From Gemmatimonadota bacterium (GTDB taxonomy: Bacteria > Latescibacterota > UBA2968 > GCA-2709665): DNA of 64,000 bases. Of this stretch, positions 36,046 through 45,652 are shown piece after piece. The DNA is taken from positions 62,001-126,000 of the forward strand of contig JAPPJY010000009.1 of assembly GCA_028874335.1 (NCBI GenBank). Direction: 5' to 3'. The position numbers were made by a program, and so were the translations under genes. The notes beneath the pieces were generated by a model, which was given only the letters and a program-made list of their open reading frames with translations, was not told where the DNA came from and ran no database searches. The stretch's first letter is position 1; every line of letters starts with the position of its first letter.

Positions 36046-36762
36046 CTAACGAAATACCGAGCTGAACCTTCTCTTTACGCGAGGCTTCGGTTCAGGCTTC
36101 ATTTCAGGAGTCGTATCTTCAATCGGTTCGGGTGTCGGTTGAACAACGGGTGCTCCCAGATTCGTACGGACGACGACGGTGCCCGCGACAAAGTCGTGGA
36201 TAGCCCGGCGTCTGGCGTTGGTGAGCATCGTGATGACCTCGGCCAACAACCAGACAACGACAACCAGAAAAGCCCACGCGCCGCCGGTTGAGAATTCGCC
36301 TGACGGCCACGGTTCATTCTTCATCTTTGAAATTGCCAGTTCGTAGGCGTCGATCGCGATTGCGGGAACCATGATCAGGATCGCGATGCTGTCCCTTAGG
36401 AAGGCGTGTCTGAACGATATGGGGCCATTGGTCTTGGCGTCAACAATCAGGACTCGTGTGACCATTTTACCAACGGTTTGCCCATACTTGCCATGCAGGA
36501 ATATCGTGTAAACCCAATGGATCGCATTGTATATGAGATAAACAGTTACGTGCAACCAGATTGGGGCATCAAGTCGAAGGATGAAATTCAGAAGTATGTA
36601 CAAGGGCCAAAACACGAGGCCGTCGACAAAACCCGCCAGGAATCTTGGCCAGAACGTCCGGTAACGCTTTTCCGGAGAAATGGACCTGTTTTCGTATCGC
36701 CACAACGCGATCAACGATGGGACCAGAAAGACGATCAAGAGCGTCGAGTCCATTTCGGTCAT
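36046..36762 (-). CDS. RDD family membrane protein
   Basis: A 238-residue protein with the RDD core: FWPRFLAGFVDGLVFWPLYI (R and D residues), LHGKYGQTVGKMVTRVLIVD, and RRRAIHDFVAGTVVVRTNLG near the end. There are about five hydrophobic segments and a Pro/Lys-rich cytoplasmic tail. RDD proteins are often Na+/H+ antiport- or stress-linked, or accessory. The ATG at 36762 overlaps the stop of the upstream CehA-like gene (ATGA) and has AGGAGG 6 bases upstream, so it is translationally coupled to it. The frame upstream to 37029 is a shadow. Confidence 0.87.
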   Translation of the reverse strand: MTEMDSTLLIVFLVPSLIALWRYENRSISPEKRYRTFWPRFLAGFVDGLVFWPLYILLNFILRLDAPIWLHVTVYLIYNAIHWVYTIFLHGKYGQTVGKMVTRVLIVDAKTNGPISFRHAFLRDSIAILIMVPAIAIDAYELAISKMKNEPWPSGEFSTGGAWAFLVVVVWLLAEVITMLTNARRRAIHDFVAGTVVVRTNLGAPVVQPTPEPIEDTTPEMKPEPKPRVKRRFSSVFR

Positions 36763-38216
36763 CCGGATCCTCCTGACACCAGCCCCGCGAAGCCCTCGCG
36801 CCCCTGGCGGAAGAGCTCCCTGACGTCTTCGCGTTGCCGGTCCGTGTTGTAACGGCCCCAGGTTCCGATCCATTTCAGCGAGTCGTCGATTCCGTTCAGG
36901 AAATACTGCGCGGACTCCTCTCGTTCGGCGGGGGGACGGCCGCACGAGAAAAAGACCGGGCTGCTGTGGGCGTAGATGGATTGGTCGAAGCTGTCGCGCC
37001 CGTCGCCCCAGAGCCGCGCGGCAATCCAACCGTCCCGGTCGACCTCCACGCGGTGGCGGATGGCGCCCTCGCGTTTGCCTTCGACATCGTTCTCCGCGTG
37101 AATAACGCGGCCGTTCATTACGATCTCCACACGATGGATGGGGTAGAAGGAATTATAGCTGGATTCGATTTCGAGCGTACCGCTGTTGGGGAGTTGGACC
37201 GTGGATCCCATCGGGTGATCGTTGACGGTCAGATCGATGGCGGGCCCATTGGTGATGAAGGTGTTGCCCGCCTTCATGCCGGCGATCCAGCTTTCATAGG
37301 AAAACGCGTCGCTGGTGTTGACGTACACGCGGTTGTTGGAGCAGACGAACCAGTCCGTGCCGGTGGATGCGGGCAGGCGGATGCCGCAGTTGAGGAGCTT
37401 GTACCAGAGATCGTATTCGGGGTCCATCCAGAAGGGATCGAACAGGTTGAAGGCATCCAGCTTGCCCAGCACCGCCGCAACCGGCGCTTCCATGCCCCGG
37501 CCGTTGTGGCACCAGATGACGATACCTCCCTGGTCGCGCGCTTCGTCGCAGCAGAAGCATAGCGGAGGATAGTCCGGGTCGAACTGGGCGGTGAGGATGT
37601 GGCCGCGGCTGACCGGCTGGACCAGGTTGCGGATGTTGAGAAACATCACGTGTCCGTACCCGAAACCCCAGGGCGAGTTCTCGCCGTAGTGGCGGTTCTC
37701 TTCGCCGATGTCCAGGACGTGATGCGCGGTGGTGAAGTCGTTCATCACGCCGATGGGATATTTGTTGCTGGCGTAGGGGAGTTGCCTTCTGTCCAGGACG
37801 CTGACCACGGTCACGTTGTAGCCTTCGACGCTGCAGTCGATAGCCAGTCGGTCGTCCGGACGGGCTTCCTTCTCATCGTAGTGAATGTGGGTATTGCCCG
37901 GGTACCAGTTGTTCTCCTGCGGGAAATACCATCGGTTGAGGCTGATCTCGACGTCTTTCGTGCCGTGTTCGGGCATGTCGACGACCGTGCGAAGGGGCTC
38001 GTATTCCGTCCCTCGTTCCACCAGGACGTCCGTCCGCCCGCGGCCACCCCGGACCTCGAAGTCCCCGTCGCAGAAGAAGAACGCCGTTCCCGGGCCCCGC
38101 TTCAGCACGGCCTCGGGGGGATGCGAAAAACGGCCGTCGGAGGTCAGCACGTGGACCTTGGCGTCGATCCGCTCGCCGGTCGCGCCGTCAACAATATGCC
38201 CTCGAAGGATGCCCAT
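36759..38216 (-). CDS. CehA/McbA-like metallohydrolase (PHP-type)
   Basis: A 485-residue protein. It has an N-terminal beta-sandwich (MGILRGHIVDGATGERIDA, about 1-105), then a PHP-like metal site (NWYPGNTHIHYDEKEARPDD; CHNGRGMEA; ASTGTDWFVCSNN) and a C-terminal region TFITNGPAIDLTVND. This is the layout of CehA/McbA-family hydrolases, which act on carbamate or phosphoester-like substrates. There is no signal peptide. GGAG precedes the ATG. It shares a 4-base overlap with the RDD gene, so both belong to one operon. The natural substrate is unknown. Confidence 0.8.
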   Translation of the reverse strand: MGILRGHIVDGATGERIDAKVHVLTSDGRFSHPPEAVLKRGPGTAFFFCDGDFEVRGGRGRTDVLVERGTEYEPLRTVVDMPEHGTKDVEISLNRWYFPQENNWYPGNTHIHYDEKEARPDDRLAIDCSVEGYNVTVVSVLDRRQLPYASNKYPIGVMNDFTTAHHVLDIGEENRHYGENSPWGFGYGHVMFLNIRNLVQPVSRGHILTAQFDPDYPPLCFCCDEARDQGGIVIWCHNGRGMEAPVAAVLGKLDAFNLFDPFWMDPEYDLWYKLLNCGIRLPASTGTDWFVCSNNRVYVNTSDAFSYESWIAGMKAGNTFITNGPAIDLTVNDHPMGSTVQLPNSGTLEIESSYNSFYPIHRVEIVMNGRVIHAENDVEGKREGAIRHRVEVDRDGWIAARLWGDGRDSFDQSIYAHSSPVFFSCGRPPAEREESAQYFLNGIDDSLKWIGTWGRYNTDRQREDVRELFRQGREGFAGLVSGGSG

Positions 38217-38335
38217 ATGGAACTCCGGGGTGGGAATTTCATGTCACAAAGGTGTCGATCGTCTTCATCAGCCGGCGAAGAATCCATCCAGGCTCACGTG
38301 ACACAACCGGCGTCGAACAGAACATGCGCCAACAG

Positions 38336-38359
38336 AGGGGCGACCGGCCGGTCGCCCCT
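38336..38359. repeat. 24-base perfect palindrome (REP-like or terminator stem)
   Basis: AGGGGCGACCGG is followed directly by its exact complement CCGGTCGCCCCT. It lies between the end of the WD40 gene and the CehA-like gene, followed by TACAAATG and not a T-run. The arm AGGGGCGACC also appears at 32362, suggesting a dispersed intergenic repeat family. The rest of 38217-38446 holds no gene. Confidence 0.6.
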
Positions 38360-38446
38360 ACAAATGCGATGAAGACGCAGCGAGGGCAGGATACCCTCGA
38401 TCCGGGGATCTGTCTCCCCGGCCCCTCTTCTGCCCGGCACGCCCGC

Positions 38447-39610
38447 CTACCTGCCGAACGCTTTTGCAAAAATTAGAAAATCATCGAATGCAATCGCGCC
38501 GTCGCCGTCTAAATCATACCCCGCGTCATAACCCTCGTCGTTTTGATTCAGGCCGAAGTTCGCGGCGAACTGCAGGAAGTCGGCGAAGTCAACTGCGCCA
38601 TTGCCATCGAAGTCCGCACTCGCAGTCTGTGGTGCGATGAATGGCGACATATTCCACAGCATAATCCTGGCGTCGTCGCTCCCACTGGCGAGAAGCTTCC
38701 CGTCCGGCGAGAACTGAACGGCACGCACAGGTGCTAAATGCCCTTCCAATTTAACTCTCTCCTGGCCGCTGTCGACGTCCCACAATCTAACTGTATGGTC
38801 TTCACTCCCACTGGCGAGAAGCTTCCCGTCCGGCGAGAACGATACGGCATTTACCGCGCCCATATCCCGCCCTAATGTCGCTTTCTGCTGACCCCTAACC
38901 ACGTCCCACAATCGAATGGTGGCGTCGCTATTCCCGCTCGCGAGAGTACTCCCTTCAGGCGAAAACGTCACGTGCCTGGTCCCCCCGCCATGAGGCAAAT
39001 GCATTTTCGCTCTTTCCTCACCACTTGTCACGTCCCACAACCGAATATCGGAACCCGCACCGGCGAGAAGCCTCCCGTCCGCCGAGAACGACAAGGACCA
39101 GGCAGGCCACATATACCCCTCAAGTGGCGCCTTCTCCTGGCCGCTTGCAACGTCCCACAGCCGAACGTCGGAACTCCCACTGGCGAGAGTACGCCCATCA
39201 GGTGAGAACACAACGGAACTAACATGCCATGTATGCGCCGTGAACCTGATCTTCTCCCGACCGCTTTGCACGTCCCACAACCGAACTGTAGCGTCATAAC
39301 TCCCGCTCGCGAGGGTACTCCCGTCCGGCGAAAACGACACGGATCGGATCCGCCACGCATGCCCCGCGAATCTGGCCGTTTCCCGACCGCTGTCCACGTC
39401 CCACAACCGGATCGTACCGTCGATACTCCCGCTGGCCAGGGTTCTCCCGTCCGGCGAAAACGACACGGATAGTACACCACCCGCATGGCCGTGGAGCGTG
39501 ATGCCGCCGTCGGACGAACTGACGGGGTTATTCTCTTGAGCGAGGCTGTTCTGCACAGACAGAACAAAGAAAAACGGGACGGCAACACCGAATCTGTAGC
39601 TTTTCGTCAT
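38447..39610 (-). CDS. secreted WD40 repeat protein with dockerin-like C-terminus
   Basis: A 387-residue protein from the ATG at 39610 (AGGGGAA upstream). A signal peptide (FFFVLSVQNSLA) is followed by seven WD40 blades of the type VSFSPDGRTLASGSxDxTIR-LWDV, giving a complete propeller. The end has two calcium-loop-like EF-hand motifs (DFDGNGAVDFADFLQF and DLDGDGAIAFDDFLIF), as in dockerin-like modules. Blades are also near-identical in DNA, with copies of the CTTCCCGTCCGGCGAGAAC unit. It is exported, and could bind partners through the propeller and cohesins through the tail. No ligand is known. Confidence 0.85.
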   Translation of the reverse strand: MTKSYRFGVAVPFFFVLSVQNSLAQENNPVSSSDGGITLHGHAGGVLSVSFSPDGRTLASGSIDGTIRLWDVDSGRETARFAGHAWRIRSVSFSPDGSTLASGSYDATVRLWDVQSGREKIRFTAHTWHVSSVVFSPDGRTLASGSSDVRLWDVASGQEKAPLEGYMWPAWSLSFSADGRLLAGAGSDIRLWDVTSGEERAKMHLPHGGGTRHVTFSPEGSTLASGNSDATIRLWDVVRGQQKATLGRDMGAVNAVSFSPDGKLLASGSEDHTVRLWDVDSGQERVKLEGHLAPVRAVQFSPDGKLLASGSDDARIMLWNMSPFIAPQTASADFDGNGAVDFADFLQFAANFGLNQNDEGYDAGYDLDGDGAIAFDDFLIFAKAFGR

Positions 39611-39768
39611 AGAATTCCCCTTTCTTTGCCAAAAAGGATACAGCCGGGAATACTCTGATTCCTCGTTCACCTGGCCAGCGCGCGAACGACAGCTTCCGGT
39701 TGAACACATCGCTCTTTCTGTCTCGCGTGTTAAGCGACTCCGCCTTCAGATCCGCGTTCCGGTCTGTT

Positions 39769-41037
39769 TTATCTCCCGATCTCCTCCTCCCCCGCTTCTC
39801 CCGTCGCCTCCCGGTATTCGGCGATCCATTTTTCGGCGTCTTCCTCGGCATAAGTTCCGATGACCGCGCCGCTGTGTTCCGGTAGTTCGTAGGACGTCGG
39901 CTTGCCGACGTGGGGCGTCAACTTTTCCCGCAGGTCATTTGCCGTTTCGTGGTACATCCCCTCCAGAATGGATTCCACCTCCTCCATTGTCAATCCGCCG
40001 CCGAAGATCGCCCCGCTCAGGTCCGTCTCTTCGCCGATGGACGCCTTCATGCGCTCCGTGAAGGAATCCGGGTAGTCCACGTGGCTTCTTACACCCTGGA
40101 ACTGCGCATCGGCGAGGTCCGCACCCTGCAGATTTGCGCCCACAATAAATGCGCTTTGCAGATGCGCGCGGCCCAGCGCCGCGCCGCGCAGCATCGAACG
40201 GGCAAGATCCGCGCCCTGCAGGTTCGCCCTGGAAAGGCTCGCGGCGTCGAGCCGGGTCCCGACCAGGTCCGCGCCCTGCAGCCTCGTCCACGAGAGACCG
40301 GCCACCTGGAGATGCGCCCACGACAGATCCGCGCCCTGGAGTTGCGCGCCGACCAGGTCCGCGCCCTGCAGCCTCGCCTCCGCAAGATTGGCGCCGCACA
40401 GGTACGCGGCACAGAGTGTCGCTCCGTTCAACCAGCATCCCTGCAGGTCGATGCGTAGCCCTTTACAGATCCCGCGAGGGGAGGTGAACAGCAGGTTAAG
40501 CAGGCTCTGAACCTCCTCCGAAGGACTCGACCTGTACCTTCTCCGATAGGCGTCCTGTTCCGTGGTGCGGCGGATATGCGAGCAGAGTATGTCCAGCACG
40601 GGCTGTCGTAAAGATTCGGTATCCTGTGCGAGGTGGAAGAGTTCGAAGGCGCCGCCCAGGCGAACCGCAGCCGACTCGTGCCCCATGTGTTCGACGCCGT
40701 GATGCAGGCGTTGATGCCTCCGTCCCAGTTCGGCGTCGCGGCTCGCGCGCGCCTGCTCCGCTGTGGCCCTGGCCTGCTCAAAAGCGGCGTCGGCCTGCGC
40801 TCTGGCGACCTCCTCCATCGCCCTGGCGCGTCTGTAGAACATCAGGGCGTTCAGAGCAACCAGGACACCGGCAGCCCCTATACCCAGGAACTTTAGCGCA
40901 TCGGCTTTCTGGTTAATACTCAGAGCCGCAGATATGGAATATGCGGCGCCTGGTACGAACAGGAAGCACACGAATGCCCCCAGCGCAAGCACAAGCAGGG
41001 CGATCAGAACGGTCTGCAGAACCATGAACGGATTCAT
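39769..41037 (-). CDS. pentapeptide-repeat membrane protein
   Basis: A 422-residue protein. Two N-terminal membrane helices (about 7-30 and 50-68) are followed by a charged, Ala/Glu-rich coiled-coil-like stretch (70-115), a helical domain, then about 15 pentapeptide repeats of the A(D/N)LxxA type (ANLAEARLQGADLVG and on, about 220-330), and an acidic C-terminus (EEDAEKWIAEYREATGEAGE). AGGGGG precedes the ATG. Pentapeptide repeats form a right-handed quadrilateral helix and often bind proteins or mimic DNA. The function here is unknown. Confidence 0.8.
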   Translation of the reverse strand: MNPFMVLQTVLIALLVLALGAFVCFLFVPGAAYSISAALSINQKADALKFLGIGAAGVLVALNALMFYRRARAMEEVARAQADAAFEQARATAEQARASRDAELGRRHQRLHHGVEHMGHESAAVRLGGAFELFHLAQDTESLRQPVLDILCSHIRRTTEQDAYRRRYRSSPSEEVQSLLNLLFTSPRGICKGLRIDLQGCWLNGATLCAAYLCGANLAEARLQGADLVGAQLQGADLSWAHLQVAGLSWTRLQGADLVGTRLDAASLSRANLQGADLARSMLRGAALGRAHLQSAFIVGANLQGADLADAQFQGVRSHVDYPDSFTERMKASIGEETDLSGAIFGGGLTMEEVESILEGMYHETANDLREKLTPHVGKPTSYELPEHSGAVIGTYAEEDAEKWIAEYREATGEAGEEEIGR

Positions 41038-41138
41038 TGGTTACCCCCTGTAAAGTGGCGGAGATTGTGTCGTGCTATCGGAAATATCCAGCCACATGAT
41101 GACGTTGGCAAACAGAATTCGCGGCACATCGCCGTGCT

Positions 41139-43670
41139 TCACGCCAGCAGGTCGTCCCGGCCCAATTCGGTTGCCGGTGTGCGGCTGGCGCGCGCCGCGG
41201 GGTAGAGACTTGCCAGCAGGGCCGCGCCGAGTATGGCGGCCACCTGCTGGAGAACGGGTCCCCAGGGCCAATAGACCTGTATGGTCCATCCGAAATACGC
41301 CCGGTTGATCTCAAAAACAAGGACTCCCGCGAGCAGCACGCCCCCCAGAAGTCCGAGCGCCAGGCCCAGCAGTCCGAAACCCATGCCCTGGCCCAGAAAT
41401 ACCAGGAAGACCTGGCTGCGCTTCGCCCCAACCGCGCGATACAACGCCAGTTCGGTTACCTGCTCCCGCACGAGTACGAGAAGCATCAGCATGATGCCGC
41501 AAACGGCAATCAGCAGACTCATCCCCTGCAGAATCCGGGTGACCAGAAACGTCTGATCGAAGATCCGGAACACCTCGTCTCTCAGCCGGCGATTGCTGCG
41601 AATCTGAAGTGGCGCTTCCGAATACCGCGCTTTCAGACTCTCTATGACCCTATCCCCGTCCCAACCCGGCTTGAGGAATAGCGCCGCGCCGTTGACCGGC
41701 CCGGGTCCGAATGTGGTCTCCAGTGTCTTCAGGTCCATGACAACCGCGCCGCCGCCCGTGTGGTAGTCGTAGTACACACCCGCCACGGCAAACCGGACCT
41801 CCCCGTCCGGCCCGGAAACCGCGATTTCGTCACCCGTCCACTTATCTACACCACGGGCAAGCGTTTCTCCCACAAGAACCGCGGACTCCTCACGCACCCG
41901 TCGGAACGCCTCATCCACGTTCCCGTCGAGCAGCGGAAAACGCACGTCACCCCCTGGAAGCGCCATGTCAACCCCGGCCAGTCCGATCTGACGGTCGCCG
42001 GACCATGCGGGGAAGCCGCGGAGGCGGTCCACCATCGCCACGCCCGGATGACTCGCCAGATCCTCGACCAGTTCGTCATCCAGGGTACCCTCGTTTCCGC
42101 GCCCGCGCCAGGAAGCGGGCGAAATGTACACATCCGCCCGGACCGACGCGCTGACCCACACCTCCATCGTCCGGCGGAAACTTCCGATCATCAGCGTGAT
42201 GCCCACCAGCATGCTGACGGCGATGGCCAGAGACGCCACCGCGAGCGACGTCGTCCGGATGCGGACGGCCAGCGCCCTCAGGCTGTAACCGGGCCCGAAT
42301 CCCCTTACGCGTACCCGGCCGCAAACCTGGCTGATCGTAAACGGCGCGCACAGCGGCAGTCCGATGAGGAGCGCCACGCAAAGCACGAACCCGGCGTGTT
42401 TCCATTCCCTTCCCCACGCGAGGTACCAGACGCCGGCCGTCGCAAGAAAACCCATGCCCGCGCAGAAAAGCCGCAATACCTGCGGACCCGTCCGTACCTG
42501 AAGCGGAACTGCTGAAAGGAGGACGCGGGTATCCCGCCGACTCATGTCCAGCGCCGGCGCCAGGGCGCCCGCCACGGCGCCGCCCATCCCGATCGCCACG
42601 CCCAGTCCGTACAACCACCCTGGCAGCTTAAGTGATGAGATTTCCTCCAGTAGGTAGAGATTGGTGAGCGTCGCGCTCACAACCTCCAGGTTCGCCTCGG
42701 CGGCCCAGTACCCCAACGGCAGCCCGAGCAGCACGCCTACGGCCCCCAGAAGCGCCACCTCCCCCAGGATCAGCGCAAGGACCTGCGCCCGTGTGGCGCC
42801 AAGCGAGCGCAGAAGTCCCAACTCCGTCCGCCGCCGTATCAACCCCGCCTGGGTGCTGCTGTAAACCAGAAACAACCCGACGAACAGGCTGATCAGGCTC
42901 ATCGCCGAAAGATTCAGCCTGAATGCCGCAAGCAAACCCTCGGCCTGCTCCGACCGCTGGCCTGGCGTTGCCACGCGCACCCCGGGTCCAAGCCGTTCCT
43001 GCAATCGCCTTCGGACGGCGGCGGGGTCCGCGTCCCCGGCCACCCGCACGTCAATCTGATGAAGCTGGCCCTTGCGTCCCAGCAGAGTCTGCGCCTGCGC
43101 GATATCCATCACCACCAGTTTCCGGCTGGCTGCCGGGCTCAGCGACTGGAAGTCCACCAGCGCCCCCACGCGCAGGCGAACCCGCCGAACCCCACTGTGT
43201 ACTTCGAACGTATCGCCCACCGACCAGCCGAATCGCTCAGCCAGTGCCGGCGTGACCGCGCACCAGCCGTCTCCCGCGAGCGCGGCCGGAAGATCCCCGG
43301 GGTCGCGCCGCCATGGGATGCGCATGGGCGTGAAAAAGTCAACCCCCAGAACCTCGAGGTAGAACCTCTCCCGGCCCGCCAGCGCCACGTCCGTGCGGTA
43401 CAACGGCCAGGCCGCCGCCACACCCTCAACCGACAGCACTTCGGGGTACAAATATTCCGGGAACGCCGGCGTTCTTCCCAGCACGCTCAAGTCCGCATCC
43501 CCGCTTACCGCCCGTACGGTCCCCTCGAACGCGGCCAGCGCATTGAAATTCACAATCTGAATGGAGAGCACCGAAGCAACGCCCAGCGCCACCCCGAAAA
43601 CGGTCAGGAAATAGAGGCTGCCCCCCGCGCGAAGATGGGCGCCCAGCGATTTAGCGAAGTATCGGATCAA
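41139..43670 (-). CDS. ABC transporter permease with two FtsX domains
   Basis: An 843-residue permease of the MacB/AttF type. An N-terminal helix (SLYFLTVFGVALGVASVLSI) and a periplasmic domain lead to two FtsX cores (about 260-420, SLISLFVGLFLVYSSTQAGL; and about 705-820, LLIAVCGIMLMLLVLVREQ), with a large periplasmic part between. The start is a TTG, since no in-frame ATG precedes the membrane segment; AGGG lies upstream. The ATPase gene lies 60 bases upstream, so they form one operon. With the CrtC/AttH-like protein at 34873, the set recalls the attEFGH system of membrane lipid or toxin-response export. Confidence 0.88.
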   Translation of the reverse strand: MIRYFAKSLGAHLRAGGSLYFLTVFGVALGVASVLSIQIVNFNALAAFEGTVRAVSGDADLSVLGRTPAFPEYLYPEVLSVEGVAAAWPLYRTDVALAGRERFYLEVLGVDFFTPMRIPWRRDPGDLPAALAGDGWCAVTPALAERFGWSVGDTFEVHSGVRRVRLRVGALVDFQSLSPAASRKLVVMDIAQAQTLLGRKGQLHQIDVRVAGDADPAAVRRRLQERLGPGVRVATPGQRSEQAEGLLAAFRLNLSAMSLISLFVGLFLVYSSTQAGLIRRRTELGLLRSLGATRAQVLALILGEVALLGAVGVLLGLPLGYWAAEANLEVVSATLTNLYLLEEISSLKLPGWLYGLGVAIGMGGAVAGALAPALDMSRRDTRVLLSAVPLQVRTGPQVLRLFCAGMGFLATAGVWYLAWGREWKHAGFVLCVALLIGLPLCAPFTISQVCGRVRVRGFGPGYSLRALAVRIRTTSLAVASLAIAVSMLVGITLMIGSFRRTMEVWVSASVRADVYISPASWRGRGNEGTLDDELVEDLASHPGVAMVDRLRGFPAWSGDRQIGLAGVDMALPGGDVRFPLLDGNVDEAFRRVREESAVLVGETLARGVDKWTGDEIAVSGPDGEVRFAVAGVYYDYHTGGGAVVMDLKTLETTFGPGPVNGAALFLKPGWDGDRVIESLKARYSEAPLQIRSNRRLRDEVFRIFDQTFLVTRILQGMSLLIAVCGIMLMLLVLVREQVTELALYRAVGAKRSQVFLVFLGQGMGFGLLGLALGLLGGVLLAGVLVFEINRAYFGWTIQVYWPWGPVLQQVAAILGAALLASLYPAARASRTPATELGRDDLLA

Positions 43671-43730
43671 CGGAACGGCCCTGATCTGCCAAAAACAGTC
43701 AACATACGATGCGTTCGGCGCCCCGGCCGG

Positions 43731-44447
43731 TTACGCGGGGGCGCGCGGCGGGGACGGCAGGCTCAGCTCTCCGCTGTGCAACTCCCAAACCTCGTCGGCC
43801 AGCGCGGCGAATTCCCGGCTGTGGGTCACGTAGACCAGCGTCGCGCCCTCATGGTCAACCAGTTCCATCATCAGTGCCATCACCCGCCGCCCGTTATCGT
43901 CGTCCAGGTTGCCCGTCGGTTCGTCCGCCAGCAGCAAACCGGGCCGGCGCAGCAACGCCCGGCAGATGGCCACCCGCTGCTGCTCGCCGCCTGACAGCTT
44001 CTGCACCGGGTCACCCGCGCGGTCGCCAAGTTCCACGCGCTCCAGGAGTTCCATAACCCGGGGGCGGTACGACCGCGGCTTTTCCCCCGCGATCATCGCG
44101 GGTAACGCGACGTTGTCCGCCACCGGCAGGTGCGGCATGAGATAGAAGAACTGAAAAATGAGTCCCACCTCGTCGCGGCGCAGTTTCGATCTGGCTTCTT
44201 CGGTCAACGCGCTCAGGTCCCGATCGCCCACCTTCACCATCCCTCCGGTGGGAACGTCAATGCCGGCCGCAAGGTGCAGCAGGGTGGACTTCCCGCTCCC
44301 GCTGCGTCCAACAACGGCCACCTTCCGGGCAGGCTCAACGACAAACGACACGCCGCGAAGCGCATAACGCATTCCGACGCCCGCATCGTAGGCTTTCGAG
44401 ACGTTTTCAAACGAGAGGGCGTGTGATGTTTCGAATTCACCGTTCAT
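43731..44447 (-). CDS. ABC transporter ATP-binding protein (LolD/MacB type)
   Basis: A 238-residue ATPase with Walker A GRSGSGKST, the Q-loop in GLIFQFFYLMPHLPVADNV, signature LSGGEQQRVAICRALL, Walker B LLLADEPTGNLDDDN and H-loop YVTHSREFA. EPTGNLD is the sequence typical of the MacB/LolD/FtsE branch. It precedes and pairs with the FtsX-type permease at 41139. The start ATG is 148 bases from the divergent selD start, and no strong ribosome site is visible. Energy-coupling partner only; substrate unknown. Confidence 0.93.
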   Translation of the reverse strand: MNGEFETSHALSFENVSKAYDAGVGMRYALRGVSFVVEPARKVAVVGRSGSGKSTLLHLAAGIDVPTGGMVKVGDRDLSALTEEARSKLRRDEVGLIFQFFYLMPHLPVADNVALPAMIAGEKPRSYRPRVMELLERVELGDRAGDPVQKLSGGEQQRVAICRALLRRPGLLLADEPTGNLDDDNGRRVMALMMELVDHEGATLVYVTHSREFAALADEVWELHSGELSLPSPPRAPA

Positions 44448-44595
44448 CGGGACCGCAACGGGGAAAAACGCGAGGAATCGCGGGGACCGGACATTGGAGC
44501 GTGCAGATGGATTGAGGTTGCGATCGTGGGTGTTTTCCCGTATCTATTTTCAGCACATGTTGCGATGCGCATAATCTTCCAGGGGTGTCCCTGCG

Positions 44596-45651
44596 ATGTC
44601 GTTCATCAAAAAAAAACATACGCTCACAAGCCTGGCGCGGACCTGCGGGTGAGCGGCCAAAGTCAGTCCGGTCGGACTGAAGAAACTTCTGGACGGCCTG
44701 CCTCAAAACGCCGATCCGAATCTGATGGTGGGATTTCAGTCCAGCGACGACGCCGGCGTCTACCGAATGGACGATGAGACCGCCCTCGTACTCACGGCGG
44801 ACTTCATCACGCCTCCTGTGGACGATCCGTACGTTTTCGGACAGATCGGCGCGGCCAACGCCCTCAGCGACGTCTATGCCATGGGCGGACGGCCGATCGC
44901 GTGCCTGAACCTGATCGGATTCCCCTCCCGTCGCCTCGGGCCGGAGGTCCTGGCGGGCATCGTCGAGGGCGCACTCAGCAAGATCACGGAGGCCGGCGCC
45001 GTACTGGCTGGGGGGCACACGACCGACGATGAAGAACCCAAATTCGGGCTGTCCGTAACTGGAGTCGTACACCCCGAAGAATACTGGCACAACTCGGGCG
45101 CACGTCCGGGCGACCTGCTCATCCTGACCAAACCCATCGGTAGCGGCGTACTCTTCAACGCCAACCTCAAGGGATGGGTCTCGGACGCAGCCGTGAAGGA
45201 GTGCGTCGACACCACCGCCGCATTGAACAAGACCGCGGCTGACGTCATGGCCGGGTTCGACATCCACGCGGCCACCGACGTGACCGGATTCGGCCTGGCC
45301 GGCCATGCCCTCGAAATCGCCAGGGGTTCCGGGCTCACCCTGGAGGTCGCCGCGTCGGACGTCCCCGTCATGTCGGAAGCCCTGGAAATGTACAAGAAGG
45401 GCGTGGGTACCGGCGCGAACGCCGCCAACAGGGAACTCATCCGGGACGCGACCCGTTTTGACGCGGTCCTGCCCGATCGACACGACGAGATATTCGTCGA
45501 TCCCCAAACCAGCGGCGGTCTGCTGGTCTCGGTTCCGCCCGACCAGGGCCGGAGCCTTCTGACCGCGCTCCACGACGCCGGAGAGGGACGGGCGCGTATC
45601 ATCGGCGCCGCGAAGCCCCTGGACGAGAGTGCACAGATCATCTTTGCATAA
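44596..45651 (+). CDS. selD: selenide, water dikinase SelD, itself a selenoprotein (in-frame UGA at 44650-44652)
   Basis: SelD makes selenophosphate from selenide and ATP. From the ATG at 44596 the frame crosses one TGA (44650-44652) at residue 19, in the active-site motif TCG-U-AAKVSP, where other SelD proteins have Cys or Sec. Downstream are SSDDAGVYRM, LTADFITPPVDDP, the Gly-rich GGRPIACLN and GGHTTDD, and DVTGFGLAGHAL. The 351-residue length including Sec is normal. A frame beginning at 44725 alone would miss the catalytic motif. A hairpin with GGTC loop follows the UGA. It is divergent from the ABC genes. This implies that the host also has SelA, SelB and tRNA-Sec elsewhere. Confidence 0.94.
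44663..44680 (+). promoter_or_regulatory. bacterial SECIS-like hairpin for the selD UGA
   Basis: TCAGTCC-GGTC-GGACTGA forms a 7-base perfect stem with a GGTC loop. The loop starts 17 bases after the UGA, within the distance bacterial SelB needs. A GGU-type loop is the usual SelB recognition feature. Confidence 0.8.
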
Positions 45652-45652
45652 G

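Noticed and set aside
32356..38359. AGGGGCGACC hairpins as a phage or integron attachment site
   Set aside because: They are short intergenic palindromes at gene ends without integrase or gene cassettes.
38681..39480. Regularly spaced DNA repeats as a CRISPR array
   Set aside because: The repeats are the coding blades of a WD40 propeller in one continuous frame.
44437..45573. 378-codon minus-strand frame opposite selD
   Set aside because: Antisense shadow; selD motifs and UGA-SECIS arrangement decide the strand.
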